Origin: Clostridium ihumii AP5
GTDB lineage: Bacteria > Bacillota > Clostridia > Clostridiales > Clostridiaceae
Assembly: GCF_000612845.1 (NCBI RefSeq)
Contig: NZ_CCAT010000083.1
Coordinates: 363,594 to 427,593 of the forward strand
Reading direction: 5' to 3'
DNA: 64,000 nucleotides
Shown piece by piece: positions 46,751 through 55,524 of this stretch. The notes beneath the pieces were generated by a model. It was not told the DNA's origin and did not search any database. It saw only the letters and a list, made by a program, of their open reading frames with translations. A program made the position numbers and the translations under genes. Numbering within the stretch: the first letter of the stretch is position 1; every line of letters starts with the position of its first letter.

Positions 46751-47194
46751 ATGAAGTTATCTACAAAAGGAAGATATGGTGTAAAAGCCATGGTAGACTT
46801 AGCTATCAATTATGGAGGAAATCCAATATCTATAAAAAATATATCAGAAAGACAAAATATATCTGAATATTATCTAGAACAATTATTTTCTAGTTTAAGA
46901 AAAGCTAAGCTTATAAAAAGTATAAGGGGTGCAACTGGCGGATATGTTTTAGGAAAGGCTCCAGAAGAAATTACAATATATGATGTATTAGAAGTTTTAG
47001 AAGGACCAATAGAAATATCAACTTGTTTAGACAGTGATTGTTGTAATAATATTGATTGTTGTGCAACAAGAATGGTTTGGAAAAAAATTAAAGATAGTAT
47101 AGATAGTGTTACAACGTCTATAACTCTTAAGGATATAGTAGAAGATTACAAAAGTATTTCAAAAATCAAAGGAGTGACAATTCAAAATGAATAA
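46751..47194 (+). CDS. iscR: Rrf2-family Fe-S cluster regulator IscR
   Basis: IscR (147 residues) senses Fe-S status and controls cluster assembly genes. The winged helix begins MKLSTKGRYGVKAMVDLA. Cys92, Cys98 and Cys104 match the positions of the three cluster-ligating cysteines of Escherichia coli IscR; Cys97 and Cys103 are extra. The ATG at 46751 follows AAGGAGTG; an in-frame GTG three codons earlier overlaps that site. It is the first gene of iscR-iscS-iscU-mnmA. Confidence 0.95.
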   Translation: MKLSTKGRYGVKAMVDLAINYGGNPISIKNISERQNISEYYLEQLFSSLRKAKLIKSIRGATGGYVLGKAPEEITIYDVLEVLEGPIEISTCLDSDCCNNIDCCATRMVWKKIKDSIDSVTTSITLKDIVEDYKSISKIKGVTIQNE

Positions 47195-48377
47195 AAAAAC
47201 TGTTTATATGGACTATGCGGCAACAACATACACAAAACCAGAGGTTCTAGAAGAGATGATTCCATATTTTAATCAATATTTTGGAAATCCTTCTTCAATT
47301 TACTCAATTTCAAGAGAAACTAAAAAAGCTATAGATATGTCTCGTGACAGAGTAGCTAAAGCCCTTAATGCAGATAGAAGTGAAATTTATTTTACAGGTG
47401 GTGGATCAGAAGCTGATAACTGGGCAATAAAAGGAATAGCATTTGCTCATAAGAATAAAGGTAATCATATTATAACAACAAAAATAGAACATCATGCAGT
47501 ATTACATACTTGTGAGTATTTAGAAAAATATCATGGCTTTGAAATTACATATTTAGACGTTAATGAAGAAGGCATAATAAGCTTAGAAGACTTAAAAAAT
47601 GCAATAACAGATAAGACAATATTAGTTACAATAATGTTTGGAAATAATGAGATTGGTTCAATTCAACCAATAAAAGAAATTGGTGCAATTTGTAAAGAAA
47701 AAAATGTATTTTTCCATACAGATGCAGTTCAAGCAGTAGGAAATGTAAAAGTAGACGTAAAAGATATGAACATTGATTTATTATCTTTAGCATCACATAA
47801 ATTTTATGGACCTAAAGGTGTAGGTGCATTATATATAAGAAAAGGAATAAGAATTCATAATTTAGTTCATGGTGGAGGACAAGAAAAAGCAAGACGTGCA
47901 GGTACAGAAAATGTAGCTGGAATAGTTGGAATGGGAAAAGCTATAGAACTTGCTACAGAGGATATAGAAAAGCATCAAAGTAGAATATTACCATTAAGAG
48001 AAAAATTAATAAAAGGATTACTAGAAATACCACATACAAGATTAAATGGACCTACAGGAGATAAGAGACTTCCTGGAAACGTAAATGTTTGTTTTAAATT
48101 TATTGAAGGAGAATCAATACTTCTAATGTTAGATGCTATGGGAATATGTGCATCAAGTGGTAGTGCTTGTACATCAGGTTCACTAGATCCATCACATGTA
48201 TTATTAGCAATAGGACTTCCACATGAAATAGCTCATGGATCACTAAGATTAACAATTGGAGACGGAACTACAGAAGAAGATATAGATTATGTTCTTGAAA
48301 AAGTACCAACAATAATACAAAGATTAAGAGATATGTCACCATTATATGATGAATTTATAAAAGGAGATGGAAAATAA
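47187..48377 (+). CDS. iscS: Cysteine desulfurase IscS/NifS
   Basis: IscS (396 residues) mobilises sulfur from cysteine for Fe-S clusters and tRNA thiolation. The PLP lysine is Lys205 in SHKFYGPKG, and the catalytic Cys is Cys328 in SSGSACTSGS on the mobile loop, the group I arrangement. It overlaps iscR by eight bases and ends on the first base of iscU. Its sulfur probably goes to IscU for clusters and to MnmA for 2-thiouridine. Confidence 0.97.
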   Translation: MNKKTVYMDYAATTYTKPEVLEEMIPYFNQYFGNPSSIYSISRETKKAIDMSRDRVAKALNADRSEIYFTGGGSEADNWAIKGIAFAHKNKGNHIITTKIEHHAVLHTCEYLEKYHGFEITYLDVNEEGIISLEDLKNAITDKTILVTIMFGNNEIGSIQPIKEIGAICKEKNVFFHTDAVQAVGNVKVDVKDMNIDLLSLASHKFYGPKGVGALYIRKGIRIHNLVHGGGQEKARRAGTENVAGIVGMGKAIELATEDIEKHQSRILPLREKLIKGLLEIPHTRLNGPTGDKRLPGNVNVCFKFIEGESILLMLDAMGICASSGSACTSGSLDPSHVLLAIGLPHEIAHGSLRLTIGDGTTEEDIDYVLEKVPTIIQRLRDMSPLYDEFIKGDGK

Positions 48378-48811
48378 TGATATACAGTGAAAAAGTAATG
48401 GACCATTTTACAAACCCAAGAAACGTTGGAGAAATAGAAAATGCAAGTGGAATAGGTGAAGTAGGAAACGCAAAATGTGGAGACATAATGAGAGTTTACC
48501 TAAAAGTAGAAAATGATGTAGTTACAGATGCTAAGTTCAAAACTTTTGGATGTGGATCAGCTATAGCATCTTCAAGTATGGCTACAGAACTTATAAAAGG
48601 AAAATCTGTAGAAGAAGCTTGGACTTTAACAAATAAAGCTGTTGCAGAAGCATTAGATGGACTTCCACCAATAAAAATGCATTGCTCAGTATTAGCAGAA
48701 GAAGCAATTCATAAAGCTATAAATGATTATAGAGAAAAACAAGGTTTAGAACCATGGGATTTTAAAGAAACTGATCATGATGCATTACATGATGTTGTTC
48801 ACGGAGAATAG
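48377..48811 (+). CDS. iscU: Fe-S cluster scaffold IscU/NifU (N-terminal type)
   Basis: This 144-residue scaffold has the three cluster-ligating cysteines Cys34 (NAKCGD), Cys59 (FGCGSA) and Cys103 (HCSVLA). It lacks the C-terminal NifU domains. The start overlaps the iscS stop (TAATGA), so they are translated together. The C-terminal tail is His/Asp-rich. A close paralogue stands alone at 56086. Confidence 0.96.
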   Translation: MIYSEKVMDHFTNPRNVGEIENASGIGEVGNAKCGDIMRVYLKVENDVVTDAKFKTFGCGSAIASSSMATELIKGKSVEEAWTLTNKAVAEALDGLPPIKMHCSVLAEEAIHKAINDYREKQGLEPWDFKETDHDALHDVVHGE

Positions 48812-48822
48812 GTGATAAAATA

Positions 48823-49899
48823 ATGAAGAAAAAAGTTGTTATTGGAATGAGCGGAGGAGTAGATAGTTCTGTTGCAGCATATCTTTTAAAAGAACAAGGA
48901 TATGATGTTATAGGAATTATGATGAAATTATCTCCAGATGATCCAGAGTATGCAGAAAATGAAGGTGGATGTTGTTCGCTTTCAGCAGTATTAGATGCAA
49001 GAAGAGTAGCAGATAAATTAGACATACCATTTTATGTTATGAATTTTAAAGCTCCATTTCAAAACTATGTAATAGATAATTTTATTGACGAGTATTTTAA
49101 TGGTAGAACACCTAATCCATGTATTATGTGTAATAAACATATAAAATTTGAAGAGCTTTTAAGGAAAGCTATAGCTATTGGAGCTGATTATGTTGCTACA
49201 GGACATTATGCTACAGTAGAAGAGATAGATGGAAGGTATTTACTTAGAAAATCAGAAGATGATAAGAAAGATCAAACATATGCATTATACAATTTAACTC
49301 AAGAACAGTTAAAACATGTATTAATGCCTTGTGGAAAATATTCTAAGCCAGAGATAAGAGAAATTGCAGAGAAAATTGGATTAGAAGTATTTAGAAAGAA
49401 AGATTCACAAGAAATATGTTTTATACCAGATAATAATCATGGTAAATTTCTTGAAAAGAAAAGTGGTAGAAAAGTAAAACCAGGAAATTTTGTTGATAAA
49501 GATGGAAATGTTTTAGGTAAACATAAAGGTATTGTGTATTACACAATTGGACAAAGAAAAGGTCTTGGTATAGCACTTGGAAAACCAATGTTTGTAACAG
49601 ATATAATTCCAGATAAAAATCAAGTAGTGCTTGGTAATGAAGAAGATATATTTAAAAATACTTTAATTGCAAAGGATGTTAATTTGATACCTTTTGATAA
49701 AGTTGAAGGTGAAATAGAAGTTACAGCTAAAGTCAGATATTCAGCGAGACCAGCAAAGGCAAAATTAACTCAAGTTGGAGAAAATAAAATAAAATTAGTA
49801 TTTGAAGAAAATCAAAGAGCTATTACTAAAGGCCAATCAGTAGTGTTCTATAAAGGAAACTATGTAGTTGGTGGTGGAATAATAGAAGAAATACTATAA
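48823..49899 (+). CDS. mnmA: tRNA 2-thiouridylase MnmA
   Basis: MnmA (358 residues) thiolates U34 of Lys, Glu and Gln tRNAs. The PP-loop [12 protein letters not shown] is at 8-19, the catalytic cysteines are in [12 protein letters not shown] (about 102) and QEICFIPD (about 200), and GHYAT is intact. Its position after iscS-iscU suits its need for persulfide sulfur. AATAGGTGAT precedes the ATG. A terminator follows. Confidence 0.97.
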   Translation: MKKKVVIGMSGGVDSSVAAYLLKEQGYDVIGIMMKLSPDDPEYAENEGGCCSLSAVLDARRVADKLDIPFYVMNFKAPFQNYVIDNFIDEYFNGRTPNPCIMCNKHIKFEELLRKAIAIGADYVATGHYATVEEIDGRYLLRKSEDDKKDQTYALYNLTQEQLKHVLMPCGKYSKPEIREIAEKIGLEVFRKKDSQEICFIPDNNHGKFLEKKSGRKVKPGNFVDKDGNVLGKHKGIVYYTIGQRKGLGIALGKPMFVTDIIPDKNQVVLGNEEDIFKNTLIAKDVNLIPFDKVEGEIEVTAKVRYSARPAKAKLTQVGENKIKLVFEENQRAITKGQSVVFYKGNYVVGGGIIEEIL

Positions 49900-49900
49900 A

Positions 49901-49948
49901 ATAAAAAACCTTAAGATAAGAAAAAACTTATTTTAAGGTTTTTATTTT
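49901..49948 (+). terminator. Terminator of the isc-mnmA operon
   Basis: AAAAACCTTAA pairs with TTAAGGTTTTT across a purine-rich loop, with further T residues. Confidence 0.85.
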
Positions 49949-50123
49949 ATATATAAATTTAAATTTAAAAAAATCGTGATATAAGTATGGATAGTAATAT
50001 GTTTGTCAATATGTGAAAAAATAAATTTATAGAAAATAATGGCGAAAAGTTCAAACAAATAGATGTGTAAAATGTATAGTATATATGAAGAGGGAATTAA
50101 TTGAGGAAAGGGGGGATGAAATT

Positions 50124-50663
50124 TTGAACAAAAGGGAGTTTATGGAGAACCTTATTGATGACTACAAAGATATGGTATATGACTTATGTATGAGACTTAC
50201 TAATGATGTTTATAAGTCGGAAGATTTATTTCAAGATACATGGCTTAAGGTAGCTAAAAATTTAGATAAAGTAAATAATGATAGAAACATTAGAAATTAT
50301 ATTTATACTATTTGTATAAACACTTATAAAAATAACTATGGTAAGGAAAAAAGATGGTTAAATATTATAAGAGATTATTTTTCAAATAATGAAAAAGAGA
50401 GTGTTATAAATAATATATGTTTTGATGAAGATGAAACAATCAACGATGTTATTAGAAAATTTGATGAAACTATAATTCAAAATGGAATAGCTAATTTAAA
50501 GGAAATTTATAGGATACCTATAATCCTATTTTATTATAAAGATTTTTCTTATGAGCAAATTTCAGAAATTCTAAAAATACCATTAGGAACTGTGAAGTAT
50601 AGACTTAATATGGCTAAAAAGTTATTAAAAGAAATGTTAGAGGGGGAAATGAAGTATGTATGA
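50124..50663 (+). CDS. ECF-type RNA polymerase sigma factor (SigY-like)
   Basis: This 179-residue sigma factor has region 2 (KDMVYDLCMRLTNDVYKSEDLFQDTWLKVAK and so on) and region 4 with the helix-turn-helix KDFSYEQISEILKIPLGTVKYRLNMAKKLLKE. TTG at 50124 is preferred over the ATG at 50085 because AAAGGGGGGAT lies eight bases before it and nothing lies before the ATG. The gene order sigma, small membrane protein, membrane/zinc-ribbon protein, ABC genes recalls the Bacillus sigY operon. It probably drives its own operon. Confidence 0.9.
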   Translation: MNKREFMENLIDDYKDMVYDLCMRLTNDVYKSEDLFQDTWLKVAKNLDKVNNDRNIRNYIYTICINTYKNNYGKEKRWLNIIRDYFSNNEKESVINNICFDEDETINDVIRKFDETIIQNGIANLKEIYRIPIILFYYKDFSYEQISEILKIPLGTVKYRLNMAKKLLKEMLEGEMKYV

Positions 50664-50946
50664 AGCACCAGAAGAATTAGTAAAAAAAACTAAGGAAATT
50701 GTTTTGAAAAATATAAAAGAGACTAATTATAAAAAGGAAAATAATATAGTGATAATTTTAGCAACAATTGCAAGTGTTATTATTGGAACAATTAGATTGT
50801 TGGTATTTATAACTAATTCATCAATAGGTTTAAATTTAGATTTAATAGGTATGATTAAATGGCTTGGAAACTTAAATGGAATTATTTGTATGACGACTTT
50901 GCCTTTAATTATATTTGCATTTTATAAAAAAGAGGGGGTTAAATAA
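50656..50946 (+). CDS. Small two-TM protein, candidate anti-sigma factor
   Basis: This 96-residue protein has a charged cytoplasmic N-terminus (about 1-30) and two membrane segments (about 31-54 and 66-90). It overlaps the sigma gene by eight bases, so the two are made in step, as expected of a sigma/anti-sigma pair; YxlC of the Bacillus sigY operon has this place. No zinc-anti-sigma HxxxCxxC motif is present, so the role is positional inference only. Confidence 0.6.
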   Translation: MYEAPEELVKKTKEIVLKNIKETNYKKENNIVIILATIASVIIGTIRLLVFITNSSIGLNLDLIGMIKWLGNLNGIICMTTLPLIIFAFYKKEGVK

Positions 50947-50947
50947 T

Positions 50948-51688
50948 ATGGATTTTAATTTTTTGATGTGTATACCATATATTCCTATAGTAACTATGTT
51001 TGTCATTAATATACTTATGGGAGTTTGGGTATATAAAGATGCACGTAGTAGAGATATGAATGGACTTTTATGGTGTTTAGTAACAATAGTTGTTCCTAAT
51101 TTTTTAGGACTTTTAGTTTATTTAATTGTAAGAGGAAAAGAAAACAGGTATAGATGTGAAAAATGCAGTAAATTACTTGAAGAAGATAGTATGTACTGTA
51201 AATATTGTGGAACTATGATTGATTATAAAAATTTTGAAGCTATAACATTTAAAAAGAACAATAAAATACTAATTGCTATTTTAACAATAATAATAATTGT
51301 TAGTTTATTTTTTGCTAGTATATTTATAATTCAAATGAAATCAATGAAAAGTACTATAAATGGCGAGAGTTTATTTAATAGTGAAGCTAAAATTGAAAAT
51401 AAAATAGTAGAAAAAGATGGATATGGATTTAAGTATTATATTTCATTTGAAAATTGTAGTAAAAAGAAAAAGAAAACTATAGAAATTGATTCTAATACAG
51501 AATATATAGATTGCAATTTAAATTTACAAAAGGGAAATGGTACAGTAATTATAAGTGATGATAATGGAAATAAACTTGAAACTATAAACAGTAAAGGATA
51601 CAAAAAAGTGCCTATTGAAAAAGGAACCAATAAAATTGTAGTAGAAGTAAAACTAAAAAAAGCTACAGGAGGATTTACTATAAATTAA
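50948..51688 (+). CDS. Membrane protein with PLDc_N-like segment and zinc ribbon
   Basis: This 246-residue protein has two membrane helices (about 8-27 and 39-61; GVWVYKDARSRDMNGLLW resembles the PLD nuclease N-terminal membrane domain), a cytoplasmic zinc ribbon with Cys70, Cys73, Cys84, Cys87, a third helix (108-130), and an exported C-terminal domain of about 115 residues rich in beta strands. The ATG at 50948 follows GAGGGGGTT. YxlE of the sigY operon has a related first part. It may sense the envelope and help control the sigma factor. Confidence 0.7.
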   Translation: MDFNFLMCIPYIPIVTMFVINILMGVWVYKDARSRDMNGLLWCLVTIVVPNFLGLLVYLIVRGKENRYRCEKCSKLLEEDSMYCKYCGTMIDYKNFEAITFKKNNKILIAILTIIIIVSLFFASIFIIQMKSMKSTINGESLFNSEAKIENKIVEKDGYGFKYYISFENCSKKKKKTIEIDSNTEYIDCNLNLQKGNGTVIISDDNGNKLETINSKGYKKVPIEKGTNKIVVEVKLKKATGGFTIN

Positions 51689-51795
51689 TGTTTATATAAG
51701 TATAAATTTAAAATAGTATAGTTAAACTAAAAAAGTTGTGTTAGAAGTAAAATTAAAAGATTTGTAGAGAAAATGACTAAAATTAGAGGAAAATG

Positions 51796-51824
51796 TTTAC
51801 AAAACAATAATCTTTGTGTATAAT
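51796..51824 (+). promoter_or_regulatory. Promoter of the secreted peptide gene
   Basis: TTTACA at 51796-51801, a 17-bp spacer and TATAAT at 51819-51824, about 45 bp before the peptide gene. It looks like a housekeeping promoter rather than an ECF one. Confidence 0.7.
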
Positions 51825-51867
51825 AATAACATAAATTACTTTAAAAGTAATAAAAGGGGGATTTGAT

Positions 51868-52257
51868 ATGATTAAAAGAAAAGTAAAGATTAAATTAGGA
51901 GCATTAGCTTTAGCTTGTTGCACACTTATTAGTTCGACTGCCTTTGCAGGTTATATAGTTGCAGGAAATTATACAGGTACAAATGCTAAAAGTGCTTATA
52001 CTATACTAGGAAATGGTACTCATTATTTATGGGGAAATACTTCGATAGGTAGTGCGACTATTAGTGCAAAAAAGGTAAATAGTTGTGCACCAGATGCTAC
52101 CGTTGCTAAAATTAAATATACTGCTGGAGGTGGAACATCACCTAGTCAATCATTTAATGCGAGTGCGTACAGTAAAAATGGACAACCTCAATCTTATTAT
52201 ATACTTTTTCAAGGTAATAATAGTAGCACTAAAGGTAGAGCAGGAATAACTCACTAA
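51868..52257 (+). CDS. Secreted peptide precursor, bacteriocin-like, family not recognised
   Basis: This 129-residue precursor has a classic Sec signal peptide: basic MIKRKVKIK, hydrophobic core, and cleavage after AFA at about residue 27. The mature part is about 102 residues, rich in Gly, Ser, Thr, Asn, Ala and Tyr, with one Cys and no double-glycine leader. AAAGGGGGAT precedes the ATG. It has its own promoter and is followed by a perfect palindrome and then permease/ABC genes, an arrangement common for lactococcin-972-like bacteriocins and their immunity transporters, though I do not see that family's Trp/His motif. Toxin, signal or structural protein all remain possible. Confidence 0.7.
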   Translation: MIKRKVKIKLGALALACCTLISSTAFAGYIVAGNYTGTNAKSAYTILGNGTHYLWGNTSIGSATISAKKVNSCAPDATVAKIKYTAGGGTSPSQSFNASAYSKNGQPQSYYILFQGNNSSTKGRAGITH

Positions 52258-52260
52258 AAC

Positions 52261-52300
52261 AAATAATGGTTTGCATCAATATTGATGCAAACCATTATTT
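52261..52300 (+). terminator. Perfect 40-nt palindrome between peptide and transporter genes
   Basis: AAATAATGGTTTGCATCAAT and its exact complement follow each other with no intervening base, so the RNA forms a very stable 18-bp stem with a tight loop. There is no real U-tract beyond ATTT. It probably limits read-through or stabilises the peptide mRNA so that more peptide than transporter is made. Confidence 0.8.
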
Positions 52301-52320
52301 AAGACAAGGAGTTGGAGTTT

Positions 52321-53886
52321 TTGAAAAATAAGTCTTATAAATTTTATGTTAAAACTATAAAAAAAACACCTTTATTTGTTATAACTATATGTATTATATT
52401 TTTTTTAAGTATATTTCAAAGTTTTTCTTTGAAATTTTCTATAAATGCGTATATTGATAATATTAGTTATGCATTAATTGCCTCGCATTTATTTACAATA
52501 ATGTATATTTCATATTTACTTTTAAATAAGTATGAAATTTTAGAATATATTGAAATAAATATATTTAGAAAATACTTAAGTATATTGATAACTACAATTA
52601 AAATATCAATTTTAACATGTTTGATACCTACTAGTATTATTTTAACTCTAAAAAGTAAATATATGTGCTCTATTTTTAATTTAAAGGGATTATTTAACTT
52701 AATAATTTTATGGATTTTATCAAACTTATTTGTAGCTGTATTAACTATTATGTTAAGCATTTTATTTGATAACAAAATTATTATATTTTTGAGTATTGGT
52801 ATATATATTCCAATAACAGGTTACAGTATATCAAATACCAAAAATAATGTATTTTCAAAATTTATTAATATTTTTTCAGATTCGGTAGGTGTTGCATCTA
52901 ATAATATATCAGACATTATTATTAATAAGTTTTATATATTAGACAAATTATTTATATTAGTATGTATAGTATTTATGCTTTGTATAATTTATTACAAATT
53001 TAATAAAAATAATAAGATGTTGATTGTAATTACAATATTTTTTATTCTTTTTCAAGGGGTAATTTTACATAGTGGTAATCATAGTTTCAAAAAAGTAGAT
53101 ATGAATTTAAATAAAGTTGATAATGTAACTTATGATGTTGAAAATTATAAAATGAATTTAAGTTTAAAAAATAAACTTAAAAATACATGTAAGATTGAAT
53201 TAAATATTAAAGAAACTGATAAGGAGATTAAGTTTTTACTAGATGATAGTTTTAAGATTTCTTCTGTACAGATAGGTTCTAAACATGCTTTATTTTTACA
53301 TGAAAAAGATATTTTGTATATTAAATTACCTGAGAATATACCTAATAAAATAGATATAACAATAAAATATGAAGGAAATATTTTTGTTCTAGATGAAATG
53401 AATCATAATATATTTTATACAAGTTATACATCAAATAATTTGCCATGCAAGGCATTTTATTGGTATCCATCGATTCAAGATGATGAAGAAGTTGAATTTG
53501 AAGTTGGTGTTTGTAGTTCTTCTAAATTATTTTCAAATTTGGACATTATAAAAAAAAGTCAAAAAAAATATTTTTATTATTTATTTAAAGGGAAATCTAA
53601 AGGTGTAAATATTTTTTCAGGGAATTATAAATTGATAAAAAAAGATAATATTGAATACATTCTTCCAAAGGGATACTCTGATGAGAATTTTGATTTGATT
53701 TTTGATTCATTTGTTGCTGATATAGAGAATAATAATCAATATTTTTCGATTGAAGATATAGAAAAAATAAGAAATAGAAAATTTAAAAAGTTAATTGTAT
53801 GTATTTGGAATGAAAATATGAATGTTAATCTTAATTATAAATTTCAAATTTTTGAGGATACAATATTATTTAATGATACTTTTTAG
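52321..53886 (+). CDS. ABC permease fused to M1-peptidase-like beta domain, catalytic domain absent
   Basis: This 521-residue protein has six or so membrane helices in residues 1-255, then an exported domain of about 265 residues. That domain has the fold signature of the M1 aminopeptidase N-terminal beta sandwich (IDITIKYEGNI, KAFYWYPSIQDDEEVEFEV, and near its end RNRKFKKLIVCIWNE). In larger permease/M1 fusions the HExxH catalytic domain comes next; here the protein stops at FNDTF, and its stop overlaps the next ribosome site. TTG at 52321 lies nine bases after AAGGAG. Likely partner of the ABC ATPase. Confidence 0.65.
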   Translation: MKNKSYKFYVKTIKKTPLFVITICIIFFLSIFQSFSLKFSINAYIDNISYALIASHLFTIMYISYLLLNKYEILEYIEINIFRKYLSILITTIKISILTCLIPTSIILTLKSKYMCSIFNLKGLFNLIILWILSNLFVAVLTIMLSILFDNKIIIFLSIGIYIPITGYSISNTKNNVFSKFINIFSDSVGVASNNISDIIINKFYILDKLFILVCIVFMLCIIYYKFNKNNKMLIVITIFFILFQGVILHSGNHSFKKVDMNLNKVDNVTYDVENYKMNLSLKNKLKNTCKIELNIKETDKEIKFLLDDSFKISSVQIGSKHALFLHEKDILYIKLPENIPNKIDITIKYEGNIFVLDEMNHNIFYTSYTSNNLPCKAFYWYPSIQDDEEVEFEVGVCSSSKLFSNLDIIKKSQKKYFYYLFKGKSKGVNIFSGNYKLIKKDNIEYILPKGYSDENFDLIFDSFVADIENNNQYFSIEDIEKIRNRKFKKLIVCIWNENMNVNLNYKFQIFEDTILFNDTF

Positions 53887-53896
53887 GAGGATTACT

Positions 53897-54766
53897 ATGT
53901 ATAATAACTTATTAGTGAAAGATATTAAATTTTCTTACGGCCAATCTAATATTTTAAGTAATATAAATTTTAATTGTGGTAATGGTGTAATTGCTTTATT
54001 GGGAAATAATGGTGCTGGAAAGACTACATTAATGAATATATTGTCAGGGTTAAAGAAGGTTTCTCATGGACAAGTACTACTTAATGATATAGAATTATTA
54101 AAAAATCGTAAATATATTGTTGATAATGTTGGATATTTGCCACAAAATTTTGATGTTTTTAAACAGGTTACAGGATATGATTTTTTATCGTATGTCTATG
54201 ATGTAAAGAATCTTAATGTTAATGATAAAAAATCTTACATAGATGATATTGTATATAGATTTAATTTAAATGAAATGATAAAAAAGCCTGTAGGAAAATA
54301 TTCTGGGGGATATAAAAAGAGACTTGGAATTGCACAAGCTATAATTGGAGATCCAAAATTAATTATAGTAGATGAACCAACTGCAGAACTTGATCCAGAG
54401 CAGCGATTAGAATTTAGGCGATATCTTCAAGAATTGGGAAATAATAAAATAATTATTATATCTACTCACATAATTGAGGATGTTGAATTATATTGTAGTA
54501 AGTTGATTATACTAAAGAAAGGAGAAATTATTTTTGATGGAACTCCAGATAACGCCATTAAAATAGCATCTAGACATATATTTGAAAAAAGATTAACTTT
54601 AAGTGAATTAAATAAATTCCAATATATGTATAAAATTATAGAAGAAAGACGAATTGAAAATGATTATATTAAAGTGAAATTTATAGCAGATGCATATGAT
54701 TCTTTAGAATCTTTGTCTAAAGGAGGTGTTACATTAGAAAATGCATATATTTATCATCAAAAATAA
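53897..54766 (+). CDS. ABC transporter ATP-binding protein
   Basis: This 289-residue ATPase has Walker A GNNGAGKTT (about 36-44), Q-loop YLPQNFD, signature YSGGYKKRLGIAQA, Walker B KLIIVDEPTAELDP and H-loop STHIIED. It is most like ATPases of ABC-2-type (drug, bacteriocin-immunity or NatA-like) transporters. The ATG at 53897 follows TTAGGAGGATT, which overlaps the previous stop. Permeases lie on both sides. The last about 60 residues form an extra C-terminal domain. Confidence 0.92.
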   Translation: MYNNLLVKDIKFSYGQSNILSNINFNCGNGVIALLGNNGAGKTTLMNILSGLKKVSHGQVLLNDIELLKNRKYIVDNVGYLPQNFDVFKQVTGYDFLSYVYDVKNLNVNDKKSYIDDIVYRFNLNEMIKKPVGKYSGGYKKRLGIAQAIIGDPKLIIVDEPTAELDPEQRLEFRRYLQELGNNKIIIISTHIIEDVELYCSKLIILKKGEIIFDGTPDNAIKIASRHIFEKRLTLSELNKFQYMYKIIEERRIENDYIKVKFIADAYDSLESLSKGGVTLENAYIYHQK

Positions 54767-55448
54767 GAGTGTATTTTTAAATTTATTTTCTTTATTTGAT
54801 TATAAAGGTAAAAAAATGAAATTATCGGTGATTATATTAATTTTGTTTTTTATAAAATCTATAATAAGTCCTTTACCATCAAACTACTTAAATGTTACAA
54901 AAAATGGTATGATGTTAATTGGATTTGATTCTTTATTTGAATATCATCTATCTTTTTTAGCTAGTGTAATAATTGCATTAGTATTTTGGGAAGACTTTTC
55001 TAATAAAAATTATGAAATACTTTACTTTTATAATGGTATGAAATTTAATAAAAATATATTCTTGCGGTTTTTTGTTTATATGTGTATATTTATTTTTAGT
55101 GAGTTTATTTTAAGTATTATATATGTAAGAAATATACCCCAAAATTTTTTTAGTTTAATATTGTTAAGTGTAAGATATATTCCTAGTTTATTATTTATGT
55201 GTTCTTTATCATTAATAATGATGATATATACTAAAAATAATATTGCATCAATTTTAATATGTACTTGTTTTTACATGATAGATTTCATAAGCAATGGTCA
55301 TTTTTTTAAAATATTTTCTTTAGGTGGTTGTACATTTAATTTTATATACTACAATTCATTTAATTACTACTTGATAAATAGAATTTTATTATTAATTATT
55401 AGTTTATTATTTATATTTTATTCATGCAAAAAAGCTACTCAGGTTTAA
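54741..55448 (+). CDS. ABC transporter permease, second
   Basis: This 235-residue protein has five or six membrane segments and is the likely second permease of the transporter. It overlaps the ATPase gene by 26 bases. AGGAGGTG at 54721 is a little far from the ATG at 54741, and an internal start (MKLSVIILILFFI at 54816) is possible. Composition is rich in Ile, Leu, Phe, Tyr. A terminator follows, closing the cassette. Confidence 0.75.
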   Translation: MHIFIIKNKSVFLNLFSLFDYKGKKMKLSVIILILFFIKSIISPLPSNYLNVTKNGMMLIGFDSLFEYHLSFLASVIIALVFWEDFSNKNYEILYFYNGMKFNKNIFLRFFVYMCIFIFSEFILSIIYVRNIPQNFFSLILLSVRYIPSLLFMCSLSLIMMIYTKNNIASILICTCFYMIDFISNGHFFKIFSLGGCTFNFIYYNSFNYYLINRILLLIISLLFIFYSCKKATQV

Positions 55449-55485
55449 ATTATACTTTTGGTAGGAAAAATTTAGTGAGAATTAA

Positions 55486-55524
55486 TAAGATGATTTCTGT
55501 ATTGAACATAGATCATCTTTTTTA
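55486..55524 (+). terminator. Terminator of the peptide/ABC cassette
   Basis: AAGATGAT pairs with ATCATCTT with an imperfect inner stem (CTGT/ACATAG), followed by TTTTTTAG. Confidence 0.75.

Noticed and set aside
46657..46866. A 69-codon plus-strand ORF over the iscR promoter
   Set aside because: It overlaps the promoter, the operator and the iscR start in another frame, with no ribosome site.
51868..52257. Firm assignment of the secreted peptide to the lactococcin 972 family
   Set aside because: Context fits, but the conserved Trp and the YxHxSxxH-like segment are not visible.
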